Both the position numbers and the translations under genes were made by a program. Below are positions 40,300 to 51,113 of a stretch of 64,000 bases of DNA, one piece after another; within the stretch, counting starts at the first letter, position 1; each line of letters opens with the position of its first letter. The DNA comes from Phymorhynchus buccinoides (Eukaryota; Mollusca; Gastropoda; Neogastropoda; Raphitomidae), in contig CM065706.1 in NCBI GenBank assembly GCA_017654935.2, positions 14,670,856 to 14,734,855 of the forward strand, in the 5' to 3' direction. The notes beneath the pieces were generated by a model. The model was not told the DNA's origin, did no database searches, and worked only from the letters and a program-made list of their open reading frames with translations.

Positions 40300-42115
40300 G
40301 TCGTGCGATTTTTGTCCACTTTTGCTGCGCATTTGAGTTTCAGCGTTGTTTTCATACCGTAATCATGCGATTTTGGTCCACTTTTACAGCGCATTTGAGT
40401 TTCAGCGTCGTTTTTCATACCATAATCATGCAATTTTGGTCCACTTTTACAGCGCATTTGAGTTTCAGCGTCGTTTTTCATACCATAATCATGCGATTTG
40501 AGTCCACTTTTACAGCGCATTTGAGTTTCAGCGTCGTTTTTCATACCATAATCATGCAATTTTGGTCCACTTTTACAGCGCATTTGAGTTTCAGCGTCGT
40601 TTTTCATACCATAATCATGCAATTTTGGTCCACTTTTACAGCGCATTTGAGTTTCAGCGTCGTTTTTCATACCATAATCATGCAATTTTGGTCCACTTTT
40701 ACAGCGCATTTGAGTTTCAGCGTCGTTTTTCATACCATAATCATGCAATTTTGGTCCACTTTTACAGCGCATTTGAGTTTCAGCGTCGTTTTTCATACCA
40801 TAATCATGCGATTTTGGTCCACTTTTACAGCGCATTTGAGTTTCAGCGTCGTTTTTCATACCATAATCATGCAATTTTGGTCCACTTTTACAGCGCATTT
40901 GAGTTTCAGCGTCGTTTTTCATACCATAATCATGCAATTTTGGTCCACTTTTACAGCGCATTTGAGTTTCAGCGTCGTTTTTCATACCATAATCATGCGA
41001 TTTGAGTCCACTTTTACAGCGCATTTGAGTTTCAGCGTCGTTTTCATACCATAATCATGCAATTTTGGTCCACTTTTACAGCGCGTTTGAGTTTCAGCGT
41101 CGTTTTTCATACCATAATCATGCAATTTTGGTCCACTTTTACAGCGCGTTTGAGTTTCAGCGTCGTTTTTCATACCATAATCATGCGATTTGAGTCCACT
41201 TTTACAGCGCGTTTGAGTTTCAGCGTCGTTTTTCATACCATAATCATGCAATTTTGGTCCACTTTTACAGCGCATTTGAGTTTCAGCGTCGTTTTTCATC
41301 CCATAATCATGCGATTTTAGTCCACTTTTACAGCGCATTTGAGTTTCAGCGTCGTTTTTCATACCATAATCATGCGATTTTAGTCCACTTTTACAGCGCA
41401 TTTGAGTTTCAGCGTCGTTTTTCATCCCATAATCATGCAATTTTGGTCCACTTTTACAGCGCATTTGAGTTTCAGCGTCGTTTTTCATACCATAATCATG
41501 CAATTTTGGTCCACTTTTACAGCGCATTTGAGTTTCAGCGTCGTTTTTCATACCATAATCATGCAATTTTGGTCCACTTTTACAGCGCATTTGAGTTTCA
41601 GCGTCGTTTTTCATACCATAATCATGCAATTTTGGTCCACTTTTACAGCGCATTTGAGTTTCAGCGTCGTTTTTCATACCATAATCATGCAATTTTGGTC
41701 CACTTTTACAGCGCATTTGAGTTTCAGCGTCGTTTTTCATCCCATAATCATGCAATTTTGGTCCACTTTTACAGCGCATTTGAGTTTCAGCGTCGGTTTT
41801 CATACCGTAATCATGCGATTTGAGTCCACTTTTACAGCGCATTCGAGTTTCAGCGTTGTTTTTATACCGTAATCATGCGATTTTGGTCCACTTTTACAGC
41901 GCATTTGAGTTTCAGCGTTGTTTTTATACCGTAATCATGCGATTTTGGTCCACTTTTACAGCGCGTTTGAGTTTCAGCGTCGTTTTTCATACCGTAATCA
42001 TGCGATTTGAGTCCACTTTTACAGCGTATTTGAGTTTCAGCGTCGGTTTTTCATACCATAATCATGCGATTTTAGTCCACTTTTACAGCACATTTGAGTT
42101 TCACTCTCAGCATTG
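40300..42115. repeat. 63-bp satellite, about 29 copies
   Basis: The unit CATGCAATTTTGGTCCACTT, TTACAGCGCATTTGAGTTTC, AGCGTCGTTTTTCATACC then ATAAT repeats with few substitutions (GCAATTTTGG/GCGATTTGAG, GCGCATTT/GCGCGTTT). Because 63 is divisible by three, frames of 150-286 residues stay open on both strands, which I regard as artefact. It lies between the two genes. Confidence 0.95.
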
Positions 42116-43069
42116 TTCGTTTGTGATGCAGTTTGTTCGGTTTTTATTATCACACTACAGCATGATCGGAGTTTTGTTTGCCTTGATTTTACACCATTCC
42201 CGTTGTGGATTTATTTTGTTTGAGATGACTGCATCCCATTTTTTGCTAACTCTAGGAATATCTGTACTACTTTATCAAATTCACTTGTGTCTGGGTATCT
42301 GTTTGGGCGGCAAAGGGAAGAGTGTGTGTATGTATGCGTGGTGCATTATTATGCAAACATGTTTTATGCAATTGTAGGAAGGGGGAGCTTAAGCCATATA
42401 CAGGATGTGAGAGTTACGAGTAAGCGTGTAAATGCGTTTGTTTTTTATTCGACTAAAGAAAGAGGTTTACATTTGTTGTAAAGGCACGGCTTAAACTGCT
42501 TCCTTCTCAGGAAGGAAATCCTTTTTTTGAAAAATAGTTAAATTTGTATGTTATTTTCAAGAACAAAATATTCAAACCTGGAAAAAACAGCTTTGCTGTA
42601 AGTGAAAACCTGGTTGGCGTTGTACAAGAGCCCCGATTATGCATCCAAATTGCTTTAAATTGATTAAAAGTGCTCAGCTTCGTGGGGGGGGGGGGGGGGG
42701 GGGGCCCCATTGCCCCATTTCCTTTTAAATTGTCAGGTTTAACCCTTGTAAATGTACATTCCCTCGACTGAATTTCGTAAGCTTCTCTGTGGTTGGCCAG
42801 TTACGTCCAATGGCAGTGCGCCTTTTTCATATGTTCAGATGCTTCAGACGCTGTGTATGTTGATATAGCGTGGCCGTTTGAACCCAGTAACCTAACATTG
42901 TGCATGCGGATAGGTGGTTAGGATATGTAGGCCAAGTTGGAAAGTGGAGGTCGCTGGTCAAAGGTCAAGGTCACTGGAGCCAAAAATGCTGCCGCGCATC
43001 TGGTGATCTAGCGTTTTCACGCTCTAGTTTGGTGTTGTGTTTGAGAAAATGCCATTTTAATATATAAAT

Positions 43070-43225
43070 CCTCCGAAGTCGGAGTGTGGCTGGCCACGTG
43101 GCGGGGTAATCAAAAACGGTCACACACGTAATGTTCTCATCCCTAGTTGGTGCATTTGTACCACAGTGTTCAAGTGCTTCGGCTGTTGAGGTGATCCCTG
43201 GAGTCTGGGAACGACAACAACAACA
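43070..43225 (+). mobile_element. Single-copy parent of the 90-bp satellite
   Basis: GAAGTCGGAGTGTGGCTGGC, CACGTGGCGGGGTAATC and CTCATCCCTAGTTGGTGC are followed by GGTGATCCCTGGAGTCTGGG and ACGACAACAACAACAACAA. The satellite unit is the first ~90 bp of this ~155-bp SINE-like element with an ACA-rich tail. Confidence 0.65.
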
Positions 43226-43294
43226 ACAATGATATAAAAGAGGTGTAACTCAACTGTGATATAGCTGTATGATCTAATCATGTTAAAGCTGTGA

Positions 43295-43541
43295 TTAACC
43301 CTTTCACCGCCAGCCATTTATCAGCCAAAAAATACCATTAACCTTAACTGGGTAGAGAGGAAAAAATTGTCAGCAATATTGGGAATTCTTCTGCGACATG
43401 TATAACATTAGGCCTATCCTTACCTCCCAAAATTGAGAAAATAGGGTCTTTGAATAACAGTCCCTGATGTGATGCCTTTTAGTGACATGGGTGTTAAACC
43501 ATTGTGGTGCATAAATGCGACATTGGCGGTGAAAGGGTTAA
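43295..43541. mobile_element. TTAA-flanked MITE (CCCTTTC family)
   Basis: TTAACCCTTTCACCGCCAGC to ATTGGCGGTGAAAGGGTTAA with both TTAA borders. Confidence 0.88.
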
Positions 43542-43598
43542 TTTAACAAGGACTGAATCTTGGTTAAATGATTGTGATATTTACTACTCCATGGGTAG

Positions 43599-43816
43599 TA
43601 GGGGAAGACGGGGTAAAAAGCGCATGGGCGGGTAAGAAGCCCACCCCAATTATCTCATGAAATGAAGCAAATTTCAGTCTCATTTTGCCCATGAGACGAG
43701 CGTTAATGTCTAGCATTCGTCTCAGGGGCAAATTTGACTGAAATTTTCTTTATTTCATGAGATAATTGGGGTGGGCTTCTTACCCGCCCATGCGCTTTTT
43801 ACCCCGTCTTCCCCTA
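43599..43816. mobile_element. 218-bp near-perfect fold-back MITE, copy 1
   Basis: TAGGGGAAGACGGGGTAAAA to TTTTACCCCGTCTTCCCCTA with arms of ~100 bp and a short loop. TA borders suggest Tc1/mariner-type insertion. A copy of identical length is at 60405-60622 in reverse. Confidence 0.88.
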
Positions 43817-43904
43817 GTACTGAAAGGATGCGTGAGATTAATTTTAAATTATATTTTTGTTAGATCGTTTACTGAAAGAACACTTAAATGGTTATGTGGT
43901 ATTG

Positions 43905-43935
<31 letters not shown>

Positions 43936-44220
43936 GGGGTGTGCTTGTGTGTTTTTTCTTCAACCTTTTACGTCTACAAGCAGCACGCACCTTTGGGACA
44001 AAACAATCAAGCAACCATCATTCATGTGAACAAATGATGAACTTGTGGTAGAGTTCACCTACTAACTATAGTTAGTAGTTGTTTTAAAATAAAATTGTCA
44101 CATGCACATTCAAACTGAAGTAGACTGCGATTAGAAAGAGAAATGGATGGAGTCTGAACAATTATGCTGTTTGATTAGCATTGGTAAGCATACATTTCTA
44201 TGCAGATTGTCTACTTGTGA

Positions 44221-44251
<31 letters not shown>

Positions 44252-44374
44252 CATTTGTGAGCCTCTGTGACAGTGTGTGTGTGGTGTTGGTTGGTTTTTT
44301 TGGAGTGTGTGTGTGTGTGTGTGTGTATGACTATGTGTGTGCTTGTGTCCATTATGTCCATTATGTGAATTTGT

Positions 44375-44910
44375 ATGGATCTCCGCCATGAACCAACTCT
44401 CTCTACTTTCAAAGCTAAACTCAAGACTCACTACTGTGCTTTCAAAGCTAAACTCAAGACTCACTACTGTGCTTTCAAAGCTAAACTCAAGACTCACTAC
44501 TGTACTTTCAAAGCTAAACTCAAGACTCACTACTGTACTTTCAAAGCTAAACTCAAGACTCACTACTGTACTTTCAAAGCTAAACTCAAGACTCACTACT
44601 GTACTTTCAAAGCTAAACTCAAGACTCACTACTGTACTTTCAAAGCTAAATTCAAGACTCACTACTGTACTTTCAAAGCTAAACTCAAGACTCACTACTG
44701 TACTTTCAAAGCTAAACTCAAGACTCACTACTGTACTTTCAAAGCTCATTCGGTTTGTGAAATTTTCCTTCTTGATCTTGTACCTGGGTGAATGATTGGG
44801 TAATAATGTTTTGCGTGACTGCGGGTGTATCAGTGAATGGAAGGAAGAGCCTTGAGTGTAAAATAATGATAGAAAGGCTATAGAAATGCTATCAATCATT
44901 ATTATTATGT
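44375..44910 (+). pseudogene. LINE 3' end with a 33-bp coding minisatellite
   Basis: The frame TLSTFKAKLKTH is the conserved C-terminal end of a CR1/L2-type reverse transcriptase (compare LSALKANLKTHLF at 18417). The 33-bp unit encoding TFKAKLKTHYC is repeated about ten times (44400-44745). GAGTGTAAAATAATGATAG and AAATGCTATCAATC(ATT)n downstream is the LINE 3' UTR and tail. Confidence 0.75.
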
Positions 44911-45155
44911 GTATGTATATGATGTGTGTGTGTGCTCACATATGTGCATGATGATATGGATACGTGCGCATGGTTAACCTTCAACATTGACATCTATTTT
45001 GATGATGTAGAACGTGAAATGTTTGTTTGGTGGGTTTTTTTCAAACTAAACATAGCTAAAAAGAAATTTAAATTAACACAAATTATTAAAAGCAGACATA
45101 TTGGAACATAGCGCTTTTGAGTTTTTTTATATTTCGTTTTGATACTCTGTGTGTG

Positions 45156-45198
<43 letters not shown>

Positions 45199-46508
45199 CG
45201 TGCATGCATCAGACATGGGAATTTTCAGCTTTTAAGCAAATTTCAGCTTCTTTTTGAATGGCCCAACAGGACATTTGTGATGCAGCACAGGAAAAGGAGG
45301 CTAAAGTCGGGCAGCCACAACAGACATCGATTTTGAGAGAGAAGAGAAATGAGAGTGAGATTTGATTGATTGAAAAATTGTTAAAAATAAACTATTAGAT
45401 TAAGATGAATTCTGTTTTTTGCCTGTTAATCTGTTGTCTCTGGCCTTTCTGAAAATATGAATAAGTCAAAAGTGATCATTTACGACATTAGCCTCATTTT
45501 CTTGTGCTGCATCACTTTTAAGCAAAAAAAAACCCCAACTGAGTAAGAATGATTTCTTAATGAATGCAAAATGAACTGAATATCTTAGTTCTATTTCAAA
45601 TGCTGTTTTTAAAGCTTAGATTATAAAAGAAATCTTCTGCTTCAGGGGGCCATGTCAATATTAAATACTTGTAGCGGTGCCATAGCCGATGAGGTTTAAC
45701 CGAGGCGTGGTCACCGCTACAGCTATCTGTTTTAGGGAAAAAAATCGGGACTTTACTGAGTAAAGTACTGCCTCCGGGCATTGCCTCCAGCATGAACTAA
45801 ATATTTGTATTTACAAATGTCCCATATGTGTTTGATTCAGATCTAGAGGACGTAAAACACCATTTTCGCCAGGGGGCCGTGTCCCCTGACACATGCTTTT
45901 CAGCTTTTTTCACAATTCCTCATTCGCATTCCTGATGTATGTGCGTGCGTGCATGTGTGTGTGTGTATGCATGTGTCTGTCTGAGAGTGTCTGAAAGAAA
46001 GAAAAAGAAAGCATACAAAAAATAACAAATTTGTCCCAAAAAAACCCACATTTTGATCCCATTTTATTTCAACACAGCATGCAATAAAACACAGCATATT
46101 TATCACGCAAATCATATATTGTAAAAAATATTTTAAAAAGTTCGAGTATTCAAGTGCATAAAAAGAATTTTGAAATCAAAATGCACACAGTCGCTATAAT
46201 AAACCTTCAAGTGAATATCTAAGAGATGAAGAGAAATGACTACAAATTAAAATGTGAGCGTGTGTCAGTACTGTCACAGACTCAAGGTGAATAGGCAGAG
46301 GGGAGGGGGTGTGTGTGTCCGAAATTGGTTTATACAAACAAATACTAAATTCTCTTTATTTCCAATTACAGTAAAAACATTGTACTCATGGTGCGTTCAT
46401 ATGCGTTCACGCATGTGTGTGTGTGCGTTGCTTGTGCACACTTGCACTTGCTCTTGTTTATTTAGCATAGGTTTTAAGGCCATTCTTTTCTATGGGGCGA
46501 TTTCCCCC
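44911..46508. other. Intergenic with GT microsatellites and repeat fragments
   Basis: GT runs are at about 45150-45210 and 45940-45970. A block at 45650-45895 (GGGACTTTACTGAGTAAAGT, CTGCCTCCGGGCATTGCCTC) shares its centre with 38460-38575. No gene is recognised. Confidence 0.5.
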
Positions 46509-46754
46509 TTAACCCTTTCACCGCCAGCCATTTTTCAGTCAAATATTTCCATTAAATTTACCTGGGTAGAGAACAAAACCGATCTGCAGCATTGTGGATT
46601 TTTCTGTGGCACATATAAAACAAGGTCTATCCTTACTTCCCAAAACTAAGACTACAGGGTTTTTGGATCATAGACCCCGATTTGATGCCTTTTAGTGACA
46701 TAGGTGTTAAATCACTGTGGTGCTGAAATGCGACTTTGGCGGTGAAAGGGTTAA
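46509..46754. mobile_element. TTAA-flanked MITE (CCCTTTC family)
   Basis: TTAACCCTTTCACCGCCAGC to TTTGGCGGTGAAAGGGTTAA. Confidence 0.88.
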
Positions 46755-46789
46755 CTTGGATTTTCCATTTAAAAAAAAAGAAAAGTGAG

Positions 46790-47008
46790 AGAGAGAGACA
46801 GACAAAGAGAGAGGCAGACAGACGGGACAGAATGACAGACAGTAGACACCCTCACACACATTCAGAAAGAGAGAGGCAGACAGACGGGACAGAATGACAG
46901 ACAGTAGACACCCTCACACACATTCAGAAAGAGAGGCAGACAGACGGGACAGAATGACAGACAGTAGACACCCTCACACACATTCAGAAAGAGAGAGGCA
47001 GGCAGACT
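46790..47008. repeat. ~60-bp tandem repeat, three copies
   Basis: GAGGCAGACAGACGGGACAG, AATGACAGACAGTAGACACC and CTCACACACATTCAGAAA repeat three times, followed by a diverged half copy. Confidence 0.85.
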
Positions 47009-47276
47009 GACATCAAATATTTCGCCCTGAATATCTCATCCAAAATTCAATTCTCATTGTGCAAACTCTCCCACGTATCGTTGCAGATAGCCACACACAT
47101 TGATATACAACACAGGCTACCCACATTCTCCCCAACACAATAAATACAGAAAGGGATACACAATCGATACATTTTTTGCTTAAATTGAAATAAAATCAAA
47201 CTACACATTTAAAAAAGGTTTCATCTCTCTCCACCACCCCGTTTTCTGAGAAGCTTCTTACTCACCTAATTCACCC

Positions 47277-47287
47277 TTTATTTTATT
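47277..47287 (-). terminator. Candidate poly(A) signals for MRLC
   Basis: The + strand TTTATTTTATT gives two overlapping AATAAA hexamers on the minus strand about 290 nt past the MRLC stop. Not confirmed by transcript data. Confidence 0.4.
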
Positions 47288-47572
47288 TCACAATTAACCT
47301 CTCGTTGCACACAACCTCATTACAAACCTACCATCTATTTCATTATCTGCTGACCGTTCTTGACCTCTATTTTCAAAATTTACATTTCTCCTTTCAACCT
47401 CAACTCAATTTTTGCTGTCCATAATAACATGACAGCTTGCTTAATTACGACTTCAAAATTACCACATTGCTTGCTTAATTATAATTCTTTCATCACCCCT
47501 CCTCCCCCCCTTCAATCCACTTTCTTCTCTTCTCTGTCTCTCTCTCTCTCTCTCTATTTCTCCAACAAAATA

Positions 47573-47928
47573 CTACTCACTTTTAGCTTCCGAAGCCGCA
47601 GCCTCGACTTTAGCAGATTCTTCACTCTGACTCTGTTGACCTTGAGATTCCTGCTGACCCTGACCCTCTTGACCCTGAGAGGCCTGCTGACCCTGACCTT
47701 GACCTTCACCCTGCTGCTGTGGGGGAGTTGTTGTGGTGGCTGTGGCTGCGGCTGTGTCCTCGTCGTCCTTCTCGCGGGCGCCGTGTTTGAGGGTGCGGGT
47801 GAACTCGGCGTAGTCGAAGCGCCCCTGGTGGATGGGCGCCCCGTGGAAGAGCTCCTCCACCATGTCCTCGGACCAGCGGTCGCCCATGGTCATCAGGCAC
47901 TCCTTAAGGTAGTCCTCGTTGATGTAGC
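47573..47928 (-). CDS. MRLC coding exon 3 with C-terminal extension
   Basis: It follows CCTTTGCAG and encodes [18 protein letters not shown] through [17 protein letters not shown]. It then runs into a Thr/Pro/Gln/Gly tail ([18 protein letters not shown] and [15 protein letters not shown]) ending ASEAKSE. Typical MRLCs stop right after KDD. Only nine bases (47929-47937) separate the exon from a TA-flanked MITE. Confidence 0.9.
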
Positions 47929-49907
47929 CTGCAAAGGTACAGTGGAACCTCCCTTATAAGACCTTCAAACATCATCCAAAATGAGGTCTTATAAGACCTT
48001 CAAAAATCATCAAAAATGAGGTCTTATAAGACCTTCAAACATCATCCATAATGAGGTCTTATAAGACCTTCAAAAATCATCCAAAATGAGGTCTTATAAG
48101 ACCTTCAAACATCATCCAAAATGAGGTCTTATAAGACCTTCAAACATCCAAAATGAGGTCTTATAAGACCTTCAACCATCATCCAAAATGAGGTCTTATA
48201 AGACCTTCAAACATCATCCAAAATGAGGTCTTATAAGACCTTCAAACATCATCCAAAATGAGGTCTTATAAGACCGTCAAACATCATCCAAAATGAGGTC
48301 TTATAAGACCTTCGTCAAACATCATCCAAAATGAGGTCTTATAAGACCGTCAAACATCATCCAAAATGAGGTCTTATAAGACCTTCAAACATCATCCAAA
48401 ATGAGGTCTTATAAGACCTTCAAAAATCATCCAAAATGAGGTCTAAGACCGTCAAACATCATCCAAAATGACGTCTTATAAGACCGTCAAACATCATCCA
48501 AAATGACGTCTTATAATGGAGGGGTCTTATAAAGGAGGTAATTGTAATACTTACAAAGAAGGGCAATGTCTCAGAGAAGCAGGTCTTATGTGGGAGGGGT
48601 CTTATAAGGGAGGTAATTGTAATACTTACAAAGAAGGGCAATGTCTCAGAGAAGCAGGTCTTATGTGGGAAGGAGTCTTATAAGGGAGGTAATTGTAATA
48701 CTTACAAAGAAGGGCAATGTCTCAGAGAAGCAGGTCTTATGTGGGAAGGAGTCTTATAAGGGAGGTAATTGTAATACTTACAAAGAAGGGCAATGTCTCA
48801 GAAAGAGGTCTTATGTGGCAGGGGTCTTATAGTTATCTGGAGGTAAGTAATACAAAGATCAATGTCTCAGAGAAGCAGGTCTTATGTAGGAGTCTTATAA
48901 GGGAGGTAATTTGTATACTTACAAAGAAGGGCAATGTCTCAGAGAAGCAGGTCTTATGTGGGAAGGAGTCTTATAATGGGAGGTAATTGTAATACTTACA
49001 AAGAAGGGCAATGTCTCAGAGAAGCAGGTCTTATGTGGGAAGGGGTCTTATAATGGGAGGTAATTGTAATACTTACAAAGAAGGGCAATGTCTCAGAGAA
49101 GCAGGTCTTATGTGGGAAGGAGTCTTATAATGGGAGGTAATTGTAATACTTACAAAGAAGGGCAATGTCTCAGAGAAGCAGGTCTTATGTGGGAAGGAGT
49201 CTTATAATGGGAGGTCTTATACTGTATTAGCTGACCTGTTTACTCTACTCTTTTCGAGTAGTATTCTACTCAATTTGGACCTCCACTACTCTTCAAAATT
49301 GAAAATAATGCTCTAATTACTCATTTTCAGTGAACATTGTTTGATGGTTTAACCCTTTCACCGCCAGCCATATTTCAGCCAAGAATGTCCTTTAGATTTA
49401 CCTGGGTAGAGAACAAAATCCATCTGCAGTATTGGGGATTCTTCTGTGAAACGTATAAAATAAGGTCTATTCTTACTTCCCAGAACTAAGACAATAGGGT
49501 CTTTGGATAATAGACACCAATTTGATGCCTTTTAGTGACAATAGGTGTTAAATCACTGTGGTGCTAAAATGCGACTTTGGCGGTGAAAGGGTTAATGAAT
49601 AAAACTACACATTTTGCACCAAAACTACTCATTTCAGCTATCCTGACTACTCAAAACTTGTGTAGGGGGTAAACAGGTCTGTATTAGGTACATTATAGTC
49701 ACAGAGGCGTCTCTGTGAAATTCGGGTTGCTCCCACCTGGAGAGCGCATCGCAGCCAGGGGCGCGCCACCCGTGGTTTTTTTTGCATGCACTTTTTGTGT
49801 GACTGATGAGGAAGGAAAGGGGGGGGGGGGGGGGGTGTAAATTTTGACCAAACGACAACTTTTTCGTTGCCACTGGGTTTAACGTGTGCTAAGTGCATGG
49901 GTACACG

Positions 49908-49938
<31 letters not shown>

Positions 49939-51065
49939 TCCATGTTCAGACCGTAAGGCCTAGTGGCAAAGTGAGAGGAAAAATCCCCTGTACCCAGGTT
50001 CGAACTTGGGTTTACTTGACACGAGGCGAATGCGCTACCTCTGTGCCACTAATAGCACAGGTTGAAAGTAGTTCTGGGGCAGTGGGTGGATGCCTCGTGC
50101 CTCCATACGGGGAGCTGGATGAGTCTCTCTGTGTGGTGTGGATGCCGAGGGGGTCTTTCGTAAAAATAGTTCCCCCACCTTCTGGAAGTTCTGTGCTTGT
50201 AACTTCCTCTTATCTGCCACTCTCTTTGACTGCCTTTTCCCTTTGCTTTCTTTCTTTCAATCTATCTTTCTGATTTATTGGCCCATTCTCCTGCCTGTTT
50301 TCAAAAAAATCTTCCAAATAACTTTTCTCCTTCGAGCTCATGCGAAATCGGTATGTGTCAGCTGTATGCAGCGGGGAGACCAATTAACACTGAAAACCCA
50401 CACATACGTGCTTTACCCATTATGACCTTTTGGCATGGGAATGCAGAAGAAGAAAGTAGTTCAGACATGCTCCTCAAATTTCTTCTTCTTTTTCTTCTTC
50501 TTCTTCGTTTGCTCAGACAGTATCACTATCCTGCTGCCATTATGCATCTAAGAAATAGTTAGGCCCTGAGCATGTCCGACCGACTTCGGCTGAAGAAATC
50601 TTTGTAAAAATTTATAGAAGAAAGAAAAGGCAGGAGAATGGGGGACCAGTAAGATAGAAAGATAGCAGATGACAGTAAGCAAAAAAAGAAAAGGCAGAGT
50701 CAAAGAGAGTGACGGATTAGAGGAAGTTACAAGCAGAGAACTTCCAGAAGGTGGGGGAACTATTTGTATGAAAGACATCACCCACCCACCCTGTTATCCC
50801 CACATGGGGGGGGATGTCTTTCATACAAATAGTTCCCCCACCTTCTGGAAGTTCTCTGCTCTGGGGGGGGGGGGGGGGGGGGGGGATGCTCCTGAAACCA
50901 GGATTGAAAAATCTGATAGAAAAATAGTGTTCAGGATTGGCCATCTTGTCATGCATCCAGAACCACCGTCTTATAAAATCAAACATTTCTGAGAAAAAAA
51001 ATTGATGGCAAATTAAAACAAGACGATAGACATGCAATTATAAAGTTATCCCCACCCATTCCTAG

Positions 51066-51113
<48 letters not shown>

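Noticed and set aside
40263..41872. Long open frames of 147-286 codons on both strands in the 63-bp array
   Set aside because: They follow from a repeat period divisible by three with no stop in the unit. Both strands are open at once and no protein family is recognised.
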